From Gammaproteobacteria bacterium (lineage in GTDB: Bacteria > Pseudomonadota > Gammaproteobacteria > Pseudomonadales > Halieaceae): a stretch of DNA of 64,000 bases. The DNA lies in the NCBI GenBank assembly GCA_024644535.1, contig JAHEKX010000001.1, forward strand, positions 115,244 through 179,243. Direction: 5' to 3'. The position numbers were made by a program, and so were the translations under genes. This document shows, piece by piece, positions 39,738 through 49,414 of this stretch. Under the pieces are notes generated by a model, which was not told where the DNA came from, searched no databases, and saw only the letters and a program-made list of their open reading frames with translations. Positions within the stretch are counted from its first letter, which is position 1; the number at the start of each line of letters is the position of its first letter.

Positions 39738-40864
39738 GTGCCAGCTGTCATTGGTGCACCTAGCAGCTGTTTATGCTCCGCTGTCAAAACCATACACTCC
39801 AAGTTATAGGCGTAGTGCTCTAGACCATGCTTATCTTGAATAGTAAGCCGCTCCGCATGGCCCAGCTGGTTGCTGGACAGACCAAAATCTAGTCGCTGAA
39901 TTTGTTGTCCCGCAAGCCTTACTCCTAATAGGGTACCGCATCCGCTCAACGCCTCATCAATGAACGCCCGCGTTCCTAAGGCGCCCTCTTGACCAGTTGC
40001 CGAAAACTCTCCTATCAAAATCTGCTCGGGTTTTGCCCTCTCGAGCATACGCGCCAATTCAATGGTCGCATCACCCACAATATAACTGAATACTGTCGGG
40101 TTAACCCCCTCTGCTTGGTAAAGCTCGTAGTGCGCTCCAATATGGTAGGCTGCACGAATACAGGGGACAGTATTGCCCTGAGCGGCAGCTCGCGCCGCAG
40201 CGTTATCGGCAACGATTAATAACAGAAAATAGAGCAAGTCGCGGCTAGCTTGCTCGGACTGGTCTCGATGCCACACATAGTAACCATCGCCAGTTGTTGT
40301 TCGTCGAAATGGCACATCAATACCTACCGACTGCAATTTGTTGTAGGCTGAGTTCATGGAATAACTCAGTGAATTGAGCTGGCTAGCCTGTTCGAACGGG
40401 GTGTAAAGCGAGAACCCGGCAATATCAAAAAGTAAGACCGCGCGCCGATCAACAAAACTTAAACCGTAGCGTTGCACTAAGTTGTCGAGCGCCGAGTGGA
40501 ATGCCGGCTCATCTTGAACGGGGTTCTCGGGCCGGATAAAAGTAGGAGCCACCCCCAATCGCTCGGCGATAGCGAAGAACTCTTCGCGCGCATACTCGCG
40601 AGTACCACTAATCAGCTGACGGATAAAAATTTCATTGTCAGATAAATTGGTGTGCTCTGTCGAACCATCCAGAGCGCAGTAATTTCCTAGGAAGTAGTGC
40701 GGCACAAAAAGCACCAAGATGCCCCTGCGATTAAAACTCCAGCAAAGCGCAATATTTTGCCCCAGACGCCATTGCTTGCGCAGGGTTTCCTCAATTACGT
40801 TAAGGTTTTGACGGCCCAACAAACTCAGGCTTTCTGGCAAGAATTCGCTCACGAAGACTCTCAT
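39734..40864 (-). CDS. Nucleotidyl-cyclase-like protein
   Basis: The 376-residue soluble protein has an unrecognised N-terminal half (1-145). A region resembling a class III adenylate/guanylate cyclase catalytic domain (about 150-330) follows. LLFDIAGFS holds the first metal aspartate and TGDGYYVW the second. The usual VNxAAR motif is altered to GDATIELARMLE, so the ribose-contact Asn seems missing although Arg is kept. Activity is therefore doubtful. ATG at 40862-40864 is preferred over an upstream TTG. It is coupled to rsmJ and diverges from an LpxL-like gene. Confidence 0.65.
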   Translation of the reverse strand: MRVFVSEFLPESLSLLGRQNLNVIEETLRKQWRLGQNIALCWSFNRRGILVLFVPHYFLGNYCALDGSTEHTNLSDNEIFIRQLISGTREYAREEFFAIAERLGVAPTFIRPENPVQDEPAFHSALDNLVQRYGLSFVDRRAVLLFDIAGFSLYTPFEQASQLNSLSYSMNSAYNKLQSVGIDVPFRRTTTGDGYYVWHRDQSEQASRDLLYFLLLIVADNAAARAAAQGNTVPCIRAAYHIGAHYELYQAEGVNPTVFSYIVGDATIELARMLERAKPEQILIGEFSATGQEGALGTRAFIDEALSGCGTLLGVRLAGQQIQRLDFGLSSNQLGHAERLTIQDKHGLEHYAYNLECMVLTAEHKQLLGAPMTAGT

Positions 40865-40977
40865 TTCGATTCGGAGACTAAGATTAGCGGTTTTTGAATT
40901 CAGGCTCAATGCTGGGCGAGCGTTGGCAAGGTATCGCTAAGCGTCTACAATGCGCGCAACGCAAAAAGGTGCATTTG

Positions 40978-41892
40978 ATGTCAACCGAACCTCGCGACCA
41001 GACAGATCTTAAACTTGTACCACTGGGCTACAAACTTGGCTCGAAACTCCCTCTGTGGGCGCTTCACCTTTGCGCGGATCTCGTCTGGCCCGTTCTTTTT
41101 TACCTGATTCGGTATCGCCGCAAAGTAGTCGATCAGAACCTAAAGATTGCTTTCCCTGAAATGCTCCCCAAACAGCGTTCTCGCCTTGCGCGCAAGTTTT
41201 ACCGCGGTTTTGTAGACACTGCGGTCGAAACCATAAAAGCACTTGATATGCCCGCCCAAGAGTTCACTAGACGCGTCAAGATGATCGATGGTCATATTTT
41301 GACAAACGCAATGCAGAATCGCACCCAGCCAGTGATCGTCACCACCTTGCACATGAGCAACTGGGAGTGGATGTTACACGCAGTAGCCCTGCATTTTAAT
41401 ACCATCATCGATCCTGTCTACAAACCATTACACAGCGAAAAAAGTGAGCTATTTATCCAAGCACTGCGAGACCGTTTTGGCGGGAAATCGTTAAAAATGG
41501 CTGATACAGCTCGAAATGTCATGCGCCATCGAAAACGCTTCAGGTTAATATCCATGGTGGCTGATCAAGCGCCCAGCGGTTCCGAGCGCGCTCATTGGAT
41601 TGAGCTATTTGGCCGCGTGACTGGTTTTTATACGGGCGCCGAAACACTTGCCAGAGCGACCAATATCCCGCTCGTCTTTGCTTACTGCCGGCGAGTCACA
41701 CGTGGATATTATGAAGTGACGTTTAAAGAATTAGCACCGCAACCCATAGAGCGCCAAGCCCAAGGGAACCCAATTACCGAGCACTATCGTAATCTCGTCG
41801 AGGAGGCCGTGCGACGACAGCCTGAAGACTGGCTTTGGAGCAACCGTCGATTCAAACGTCAGCCACCCTCTGATGCTCTCGCGGGCCAGTAG
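40978..41892 (+). CDS. LpxL/HtrB-family lipid A acyltransferase
   Basis: The 304-residue protein has an N-terminal membrane helix (LCADLVWPVLFYLI) and the acyltransferase motif HMSNWE (H-x4-E). A second conserved region, VADQAPS near the middle, and a basic C terminus (SNRRFKR) follow. Such enzymes add secondary acyl chains to Kdo-lipid A or act on related lipids at the inner membrane. I chose ATG 40978 with AAGGTG upstream; the open frame extends to 40894. Which chain it transfers cannot be told. Its 3' end overlaps the convergent MBL gene by 41 bases. Confidence 0.88.
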   Translation: MSTEPRDQTDLKLVPLGYKLGSKLPLWALHLCADLVWPVLFYLIRYRRKVVDQNLKIAFPEMLPKQRSRLARKFYRGFVDTAVETIKALDMPAQEFTRRVKMIDGHILTNAMQNRTQPVIVTTLHMSNWEWMLHAVALHFNTIIDPVYKPLHSEKSELFIQALRDRFGGKSLKMADTARNVMRHRKRFRLISMVADQAPSGSERAHWIELFGRVTGFYTGAETLARATNIPLVFAYCRRVTRGYYEVTFKELAPQPIERQAQGNPITEHYRNLVEEAVRRQPEDWLWSNRRFKRQPPSDALAGQ

Positions 41893-42667
41893 TCTGATCA
41901 AGCTGAACCCACCCATACCCCTCAGATTGCGACATGTAACGGTGCTTACTAAATGCCCCGCCCAAATCGGCGCGCAGAGCTGCCTCGATATGCTCTCGGG
42001 TATTATTCTGCTCGCTAATGTGCGCGATCAATACCGACTTTAGACCTTCATGATCGACTTGTTTTAGCAAGTCTGCCGCCTGCTGATTATTGAGATGCCC
42101 TAAACTACCGCCCACTCTGCGCTTTAAAGACGGTGGATACGGGCCTACGCGCAACAACTCAAGCTCGTGATTGAACTCTAGAAGCAGATAATCACAGCCA
42201 GCGAAGGATTCAACCACGTGCGGAGTGATGCTGCCTAAGTCAGTCAAAATCCCCACTTTCAATTCCTGATGCTCAATTACATATTGGCAGGGCTGACGGG
42301 CATCGTGAGGCACTATGACAGATTGAATATCGAGATCATTAATTCGAAACGCATCGCCGGCATCAAAGCAGACACGTTGATACACATCCTCGCAGCGTCC
42401 CGACAAGTGTGTCCCGTGACTCATGTAGACGGGAATATCATAACGCCTAGACAATACACCGACCCCACCGATGTGGTCGCCGTGCTCGTGAGTCACTAAT
42501 ATGGCCGTGATATCAGCACCAGACAAACTTCGCAAGGCCAATCGGCGTTCAGTTTCTTTTAACGAGAAGCCACAGTCGATAAGCACGCACGTTGTATCGG
42601 TGCGAACCAAGGTACCGTTACCCTTACTTCCACTGCCAATTGAAGCGAGCTGCATACCGCGCAACAC
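41852..42667 (-). CDS. MBL-fold metallo-hydrolase, YycJ/WalJ-like
   Basis: The 271-residue protein has the metallo-beta-lactamase motif THEHGDHIGG (zinc ligands) near residue 59. An N-terminal SIGSGSKGNGTLV stretch and later PHDARQPCQY and LLLEFNHE are also seen. This pattern fits the YycJ-like group of presumed 5' nucleases, unlike lactamases. It has no signal peptide. It lies 9 bp downstream of bamC in the dapA-bamC run. Precise substrate unknown. Confidence 0.85.
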   Translation of the reverse strand: MLRGMQLASIGSGSKGNGTLVRTDTTCVLIDCGFSLKETERRLALRSLSGADITAILVTHEHGDHIGGVGVLSRRYDIPVYMSHGTHLSGRCEDVYQRVCFDAGDAFRINDLDIQSVIVPHDARQPCQYVIEHQELKVGILTDLGSITPHVVESFAGCDYLLLEFNHELELLRVGPYPPSLKRRVGGSLGHLNNQQAADLLKQVDHEGLKSVLIAHISEQNNTREHIEAALRADLGGAFSKHRYMSQSEGYGWVQLDQTTGPREHQRVADV

Positions 42668-42676
42668 AATCCTAGC

Positions 42677-43717
42677 TTAGTTGATATTGCCTTTAATGGC
42701 GGAAACCAACATTGGCTGACTGCGTTCAGGAATTTCAGAGGGCGTCACGGGATTTAACCGTATTTCCTGCAAATCATCCTGAAGCGTTTTTAAAGTTACC
42801 GTAAAAGCTTGGCCAATAAGCGGGTTCCCGTCATCGCTAAACAACCAGCCAAACCACCCGTCATCCTCTTCGGCATTATCGCCTTTGTAAGTGACGTAAT
42901 AGGTGCCTTCGCTTCGGTTCAAGTCATCAACAACAAACCCCGAGTTCTCGAGGCCTATCTGTAACGATGCCCAGGCGCGATCGAAAGGTAATTCAAGTTG
43001 AAGGTAAGCCTCGTTCGCCGAGACATCGACACTGCGCATTTTGCCCTCAGCACTTATTGAGCGATCGGCGATCATCGAGACCGATGCTTCCTCAGTGCTA
43101 TTGGCGATGTACTGCGCAACGCTTTGTAGTACATCTGACTCGATACCAAAATTATCAGAGGTAGCTGGCCACACGTCATCGACCGCGCGATACATGTGTA
43201 CCACATGCAACTCACTGGTACCTCGCTGAACGCCCCGCTCGACACGCAACCGGAAGCGCGCCTCGCGCTCGTCATCTTTCAGCGGCAAGTACTGTGTATC
43301 GATAATACCTGCTTGCGGATTCACCGCGGCCACGGGCCAATTAACACTCGCTAAAAAACTGCGCACTTGCGGCCATAGCTGCCCAGGCGCTACGTTGACC
43401 AAGGCCCAACTCTCTTCTCCGAGTTTTTGAATGCGCACCGTGTCAGAAGCTGTCGCCGCCATCAGCGGTTGTGGGCGAGGCGCCTCAAATTCAACCGGCG
43501 ACACATAAGCATTCTCTACCGAGGGTATCGAATACACCTCTTCGATATGGCTAGACTGAACGCCCTCGGGCAGTCTCAGTAGCGGCTCTTCCTTCGAATT
43601 TTTGTAATCATCTGCCTTGCTGGGGAACAAACCCTGCTCACCAAATAAATATCCACAAGCTGATACGTTAGCTACCAAAAACCCCACCACAGCGGACTTA
43701 ATAATACGGTTGTTCAC
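42677..43717 (-). CDS. bamC: Outer-membrane assembly lipoprotein BamC
   Basis: The 346-residue lipoprotein has a lipobox VSAC at residues 18-21, an extended unstructured N-terminal stretch rich in Pro and acidic residues (22-95) that in BamC wraps BamD, and two helix-grip domains (about 105-215 and 230-340). Its place right after dapA is the classic dapA-bamC (nlpB) order and supports the call. Its start overlaps the dapA stop by 4 bases. Confidence 0.92.
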   Translation of the reverse strand: MNNRIIKSAVVGFLVANVSACGYLFGEQGLFPSKADDYKNSKEEPLLRLPEGVQSSHIEEVYSIPSVENAYVSPVEFEAPRPQPLMAATASDTVRIQKLGEESWALVNVAPGQLWPQVRSFLASVNWPVAAVNPQAGIIDTQYLPLKDDEREARFRLRVERGVQRGTSELHVVHMYRAVDDVWPATSDNFGIESDVLQSVAQYIANSTEEASVSMIADRSISAEGKMRSVDVSANEAYLQLELPFDRAWASLQIGLENSGFVVDDLNRSEGTYYVTYKGDNAEEDDGWFGWLFSDDGNPLIGQAFTVTLKTLQDDLQEIRLNPVTPSEIPERSQPMLVSAIKGNIN

Positions 43718-44625
43718 GAATTCTCCTTACACGCATCCAGCGCCGCTGCTAACTCAGCATGATATTGTTCACTTAAAGGCGTGAGAGGCAATCGAATACC
43801 AGCACCAATCCGCCCAATATGTGCCAACGCCCATTTCACGGGTATTGGGTTTGACTCTAAAAATAAGGCTCGGTTCAGTCCGTTAATGTGCTTACCGATG
43901 ACATCAACTTCGCCAGCGTCACCACTTAAAGCGGCCTGGCACAATTGCGCCATAGTTTTCGGAATAACGTTTGCTGTTACCGAAATGTTTCCGGCTCCAC
44001 CGCTCATAATTAATTGTGCCGCGGTACCGTCATCACCTGAATACACGTTAATGTGTTTCGGTGCGCGAGCGACAAGCTCGGCGCCACGAGCCACGTTACC
44101 CGTCGCATCTTTAATGGCGACGATACGGGGGTGCTCAAACAAAGTCAGCGCAGAATCGTTTGACAAATCAACGCTAGTGCGACCCGGAACGTTGTAGAGC
44201 ACCTGTGGAATAGAAATGGCATCGGCAATGGCTTTGAAATGCGCAATCATGCCCGACTGCGTTGGCTTGTTGTAATAAGGGGTCACGGACAGACACGCGT
44301 CTGCACCAGCTTCGACCGCCGCAAGCGACAGCTCTATCGCCTCTCGAGTCGAGTTGGCGCCAGTGCCGGCCAGAATTGGGATACGACCTTTGGACCACCG
44401 CGCACAAAACCCAATAACCTCACAGTGCTCGGGAACTGTTAATGTCGCGCTTTCGCCGGTAGTACCAACAGCACCTATCGCAGCCGTGCCCGAGGCCAAA
44501 TGCCACTCCAGCAAAGCTTCCAGGGCCGCCCAATCAATCTGCCCATCATTCGTCATGGGCGTCACTAGGGCGACGATACTACCTTTAACATCAAAAGTTT
44601 TCGTGAGTGATGAGGTATCTGTCAA
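43714..44625 (-). CDS. dapA: 4-hydroxy-tetrahydrodipicolinate synthase
   Basis: The 303-residue TIM-barrel enzyme condenses pyruvate and aspartate semialdehyde, the first committed step to DAP and lysine. It has VGTTGESATL, the tyrosine in VLYNVPGRTS and the Schiff-base lysine in VAIKDATGN. The start codon as drawn is TTG; a start a few codons later is possible but would lose little. It leads a dapA-bamC-MBL operon and is 12 kb from the other dap genes here. Confidence 0.96.
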   Translation of the reverse strand: MTDTSSLTKTFDVKGSIVALVTPMTNDGQIDWAALEALLEWHLASGTAAIGAVGTTGESATLTVPEHCEVIGFCARWSKGRIPILAGTGANSTREAIELSLAAVEAGADACLSVTPYYNKPTQSGMIAHFKAIADAISIPQVLYNVPGRTSVDLSNDSALTLFEHPRIVAIKDATGNVARGAELVARAPKHINVYSGDDGTAAQLIMSGGAGNISVTANVIPKTMAQLCQAALSGDAGEVDVIGKHINGLNRALFLESNPIPVKWALAHIGRIGAGIRLPLTPLSEQYHAELAAALDACKENS

Positions 44626-44655
44626 AACTTATTTCCCGTTATAATTGGCGCCGCC

Positions 44656-44683
44656 ATTATGCACTCTGATCAAGCGCAGGCAA
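44656..44683 (-). promoter_or_regulatory. Candidate dapA promoter
   Basis: On the minus strand, TTGCCT (-35) and CATAAT (-10) are spaced by 16 bp, about 30 bp upstream of the dapA start. Matches to the sigma-70 consensus are four of six and five of six. Judged by eye. Confidence 0.45.
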
Positions 44684-44694
44684 ACCGCTCGTGC

Positions 44695-44709
44695 TAAACT
44701 CGGAGTTTA
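44695..44709. promoter_or_regulatory. Perfect 15-bp palindrome, possible operator
   Basis: TAAACTC-G-GAGTTTA is a perfect inverted repeat with 7-base arms and one central base. It lies between dapA and the DUF3806 gene, just upstream of the candidate dapA -35 and 43 bp before the DUF3806 ATG. A dimeric repressor or activator site is plausible. No known regulator motif was recognised. Confidence 0.35.
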
Positions 44710-44751
44710 CCAGAAATGTTAGGTCAATTTCTCAACAAATAGAGAGTGATT

Positions 44752-45282
44752 ATGTCGTTTATCAAAACATTACTAGCCATTGTAGTGGTAGGGGCAATTT
44801 ACACTGCCCCGAGTCTTGCGCAACCAGAAATGTACGGCTTAATGGATAAACCAAAATTCACCGTCAATGAACTGTCATACCTAGACAACCAGTATATGCG
44901 TTCGCAGCGGAACTTAATTGAAGACATCGTTCGCCGTAGTCTGGGTAGCAGCTTTACAGGCGACGCTAGTTTTGACTTGCCAGTGCTTCAGCGCTTACTA
45001 AGTGAAGGTAAAGTATTACCCCACCAGCGTCAGGAATTACAGGCGATGGGTATCATTTTGGGCGACCTACTAGCCACAAAATTGGGTATGCGATGGGTTG
45101 TTTACGAAGACGACCTTGGCCGTTCGCGCGCCTTGCAGCTTAACGAAACCGACAACTTCTTGTTTCCCGTGACCATGGTTTCGAGACGTATCGAAGCTGG
45201 CAACACCACGCCAGTACAGGCCATTTACGACAAAGCGATCATAACGATATCGCCTCTGATACCGCCAAAGCCCTTTGAATAA
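44752..45282 (+). CDS. DUF3806 family exported protein
   Basis: The protein (176 residues from ATG 44752) has a signal peptide ending SLA|QPEMYG. A domain of about 100 residues includes LGDLLATKLGMRWVVYEDDLGR and matches DUF3806 as I know it. A GTG two codons earlier is less likely as start. It is probably periplasmic. The function of the family is not established. It stands alone between dapA and the DUF2069 gene. Confidence 0.75.
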   Translation: MSFIKTLLAIVVVGAIYTAPSLAQPEMYGLMDKPKFTVNELSYLDNQYMRSQRNLIEDIVRRSLGSSFTGDASFDLPVLQRLLSEGKVLPHQRQELQAMGIILGDLLATKLGMRWVVYEDDLGRSRALQLNETDNFLFPVTMVSRRIEAGNTTPVQAIYDKAIITISPLIPPKPFE

Positions 45283-45299
45283 CTTCACTTACTGGTGGG

Positions 45300-46589
<1,290 letters not shown>

Positions 46590-46648
46590 GTATCCAATTC
46601 CTTCTTTCCGACGTATGTAACAATTATAGCCCAATCAAGGATGCAAAA

Positions 46649-47068
46649 ATGACTCAGTTTAGAATATTTATCGGTGTGCTTGCGCTGTCACTATTAAGCG
46701 CCTGCACCAGTGATGATCCAATTTCGATATCTCAACACAGAGGCCAATGGGTATTTGTGAACTACTGGGCCGAATGGTGTAAACCCTGCATCAAGGAAAT
46801 ACCCGAGCTTAATCAGCTTCACGCCGAACACGACAATGTTGTTGTACTGGGTGTAAACTTCGATGGTGAGTTGGGTAATGCCCTAAAAGAACAAGAGCAA
46901 AAACTTGGCGTAGAATTTCCAACACTCGCATATGACCCGAGCACCGAACTTGGTATCGAACGGCCAAAAGCACTGCCCACCACGGTCGTCATAAATCCAG
47001 CTGGCGAAGTTATTGACATATTGATCGGCCCTCAAACGGAGCAGTCTCTCCTCGAGCGCACCAATTAA
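46649..47068 (+). CDS. TlpA-like thioredoxin-fold lipoprotein
   Basis: The 139-residue protein has a lipoprotein signal (LLSAC, Cys 19) and a thioredoxin fold with the redox pair WCKPC (about residues 42-46). ALPTTVVINPAG carries the cis-proline loop. It would be a membrane-tethered periplasmic thiol-disulphide reductase of the TlpA/ResA kind. The partner is unknown; no cytochrome c maturation gene is adjacent. Diverges from the arsC operon. Confidence 0.88.
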   Translation: MTQFRIFIGVLALSLLSACTSDDPISISQHRGQWVFVNYWAEWCKPCIKEIPELNQLHAEHDNVVVLGVNFDGELGNALKEQEQKLGVEFPTLAYDPSTELGIERPKALPTTVVINPAGEVIDILIGPQTEQSLLERTN

Positions 47069-47073
47069 CAGGC

Positions 47074-47105
47074 AAAAAAAAGCCGGCGGTAAAAAGTACG
47101 CCGGC
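47074..47105 (-). terminator. Rho-independent terminator for the PTPS-like gene
   Basis: On the minus strand, GCCGGCG and CGCCGGC arms enclose a ten-base loop and are followed by eight T. It lies about 175 bp past the stop of the PTPS-like gene. A second hairpin (GGAGGA/TCCTCC, 47109-47125) lies just beside it. On the plus strand the same stem could weakly end the TlpA-like transcript. Confidence 0.8.
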
Positions 47106-47279
47106 AATGGAGGATTTTTTCCTCCGGGGGATGTGCGACTCGAAACCAATCGAGCCTGAAGGAGCAACACGCCAAAGCAGTATTCACAACCTTGGCACTA
47201 ACTCAGACACAGGGTTTTGCGTTTAGTTCCCACGAAGTTCCAATTTTTTGTAAAAAATTACCAATTGAGCAAAACTTTC

Positions 47280-47768
47280 TCATTCAGACGCTCGAACCCA
47301 TCGCGAACTCGCCTCTTGCCCGGGGCCTGACGCAACGCCCAACTCTAATTCCTGCACCAAAGGGTCGTCAAAATCATCAAGCAAGCGCCGTAATAAAAAG
47401 TGTGAAAGCTCTTCTACGGTGATGTTAACTAGCGGTAACACCAGCGACTCGTCAGCTCGGAAGTACATCACTTGGCCATTAAAAACCACTCTAAGCTGAT
47501 CGCCTTGGGGCTCGATGTCTAAATGCGGTGAGTCTCCCGCGATTAACATGTACTCGTCGTAAGTGTCGCAGAGATCTTGCAAACGTTTTTTGTAAACATT
47601 GTAATCTGCAGAAAAACCCTCTGGTCCTATTGTTGCTACGATGCGTAAAGACACAGAGTAATTATGCCCGTGCAACCGTTCACGATCGGTCGCCGAAAAA
47701 ATGGTAAAATGCGCCGCCGAAAACTTGTGGCTTTGCTTACCGATGCGTAAGGTGATAAGTCGTGACAT
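47280..47768 (-). CDS. 6-pyruvoyl-tetrahydropterin synthase (PTPS/QueD) family protein lacking catalytic Cys and His
   Basis: The 162-residue protein (ATG 47768, AAGGA before it) has the PTPS zinc ligands in KFSAAH and LHGHNY, plus the substrate-binding Glu in ITVEEL. The cysteine expected four residues before HGH (CGRLHGH in QueD) is Arg here (RERLHGH). The catalytic DH pair appears as DE in CDTYDEYML. Classical QueD chemistry is therefore doubtful. A queuosine-precursor transporter lies 0.8 kb away. It could be a diverged family member with another pterin-like substrate. Confidence 0.8.
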   Translation of the reverse strand: MSRLITLRIGKQSHKFSAAHFTIFSATDRERLHGHNYSVSLRIVATIGPEGFSADYNVYKKRLQDLCDTYDEYMLIAGDSPHLDIEPQGDQLRVVFNGQVMYFRADESLVLPLVNITVEELSHFLLRRLLDDFDDPLVQELELGVASGPGQEASSRWVRASE

Positions 47769-47880
47769 GTGGATCCTTTGCATAAATGTCTGTGAGCAAG
47801 TTTACGAGCCCTGTGTTCGATTGGTTCATTAAGGCTTGGGGATACCAAAGATCGAGCCACTTACAACCAAGGATAACCCT

Positions 47881-48606
47881 ATGCTAGACCTAAGGCCAAC
47901 TTCGCGAACCCTAGCGATTATCACGGGAGCAAGCGCCGGCATTGGCGCAGCCACAGCTAAAGCATTTTTAGAGCGCGACGACACCGTGATAGCGGTCGCT
48001 AGACGCCCCTGCCCCCATACCAAGGCAATATCGATAGCAACAGACCTGACCTCCAACGAATCGATCGACGCTCTTATTCAGCAGATTACGTCACAAATTG
48101 ACGTTAAAACCCGTATCTGCTTGGTTCACAACGCCGCAAAAATGAATAAAGATAGTGTCGGCGCTTGCACAGATGACGATCTAAGAGCCGTATTAGACAC
48201 AAATATTATTGGCATCAATCGTCTAAATCAGGCTCTTTTACCTTATATGGACGCCGGCTCTAGTATCGTCTACGTGGGTTCGACGCTTGCCGAGAAAGCT
48301 GTGCCCGGATCATTCAGTTATGTCATTTCCAAGCACGCACAGCTGGGTATGATGCGTGCTACTTGCCAGGACTTGATGGGTTCTGGAATTCATACAGCTA
48401 TGGTCTGCCCGGGCTTTACCGACACAGAAATGCTACGCACCCACCTAGGTGAGGACACCGAAGTGCTTAACACTATAGGGGCCATGAACAGCTTTTCACG
48501 GCTCGTCCAGCCAGAGGAGATAGCAAGTGGTATTCTGTTTTGCCATGACAACCCTGCAATTAACGGCAGCGTTTTCCATTTAAACCTTGGTCAGAAAGAG
48601 AGCTAA
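47881..48606 (+). CDS. Short-chain dehydrogenase/reductase
   Basis: The protein of 241 residues has the NAD(P) motif TGASAGIGAATA, the VHNAAKM strand, a catalytic Ser in VYVGSTLA and the YVISK pair (Tyr, Lys). The substrate cannot be told. ATG 47881 with AAGGAT seven bases before it is preferred over an upstream TTG. It is followed 4 bp later by the YhhQ gene, so they are likely cotranscribed. Confidence 0.88.
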   Translation: MLDLRPTSRTLAIITGASAGIGAATAKAFLERDDTVIAVARRPCPHTKAISIATDLTSNESIDALIQQITSQIDVKTRICLVHNAAKMNKDSVGACTDDDLRAVLDTNIIGINRLNQALLPYMDAGSSIVYVGSTLAEKAVPGSFSYVISKHAQLGMMRATCQDLMGSGIHTAMVCPGFTDTEMLRTHLGEDTEVLNTIGAMNSFSRLVQPEEIASGILFCHDNPAINGSVFHLNLGQKES

Positions 48607-48610
48607 CATC

Positions 48611-49414
48611 ATGGTACAGGGGCCCAGTACAGCCATCATTTTTGAGCGGCGCGAACGCGTATTTCTCGTGCTTGCCGGTGTGTTTTTGTCCGCAATGACC
48701 TTACTGAATGTGATTGGCATTACGCGTTTCGTGCAACTAGGCCCCCTTGCTTTAGCCGTTGGCGTATTACCCTATCCACTCACCTTCTTGTGCACCGACC
48801 TTGTTTGCGAGCTCTACGGGCGCAGCCGCGCTAACTTTTTGGTGAGTGTTGGCCTGGGTATCAATGTGCTAATTTTGTTGGTTTTGACTTTGGGCAATAT
48901 CGTGCCGTCGGTGCCGACTGACACACTCCCCCCCTGGCAAGTTCTGCATCTCAGCGAACCCGTAGCTCTGCCCAATGGCCAGATCGTCTCGGGATCAATC
49001 GAGCTTTACAGCTTAATTTATGCAACCACCTCAGGCGCAGTATTTGCCTCTATGCTTGCCTACATAGCGGCGCAATACTGTGACGTACAACTTTTCCACT
49101 TTTGGAAGCGACTCACGAAAGGACGGCACCTGTGGCTGAGAAATAACCTAAGTACTCTAGTGAGTCAGTGGGTGGACGCCACCATGGTGGTGACTGTTAC
49201 CTTTGGCGCCGCCTTCCTGCGAGATGAGCTAACCTTTCAAACGATGCTGGTGCTAATTTTGAGCAATTATGGCTTCAAGGCCATCGTTGCCTTGCTGGAT
49301 ACTGCGCCATTGTATGTGCTGGTGCACTATCTGAGACGTTATTTGCACCTTGCTCCACTCGAGTTAGCAATACCCTTGGGGCAAGACATAAAGGCCAGCA
49401 AGACTCGAAACTAG
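48611..49414 (+). CDS. Queuosine precursor transporter, YhhQ/QPTR family
   Basis: The 267-residue protein has about seven membrane helices. It has the family stretches LPYPLTFLCTDLVCELYGR and NLSTLVSQWVDATMVV. YhhQ proteins import preQ0/preQ1 bases. ATG 48611 has an AGAGAG element before it and is preferred over TTG 48587. Its TAG stop lies within CTAG, which also serves as the stop of hda on the other strand. Confidence 0.88.
   Translation: MVQGPSTAIIFERRERVFLVLAGVFLSAMTLLNVIGITRFVQLGPLALAVGVLPYPLTFLCTDLVCELYGRSRANFLVSVGLGINVLILLVLTLGNIVPSVPTDTLPPWQVLHLSEPVALPNGQIVSGSIELYSLIYATTSGAVFASMLAYIAAQYCDVQLFHFWKRLTKGRHLWLRNNLSTLVSQWVDATMVVTVTFGAAFLRDELTFQTMLVLILSNYGFKAIVALLDTAPLYVLVHYLRRYLHLAPLELAIPLGQDIKASKTRN

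Noticed and set aside
47109..47125. Second terminator after the TlpA-like gene
   Set aside because: GGAGGA/TCCTCC forms a hairpin, but its T run lies in the loop and none follows the stem on either strand.
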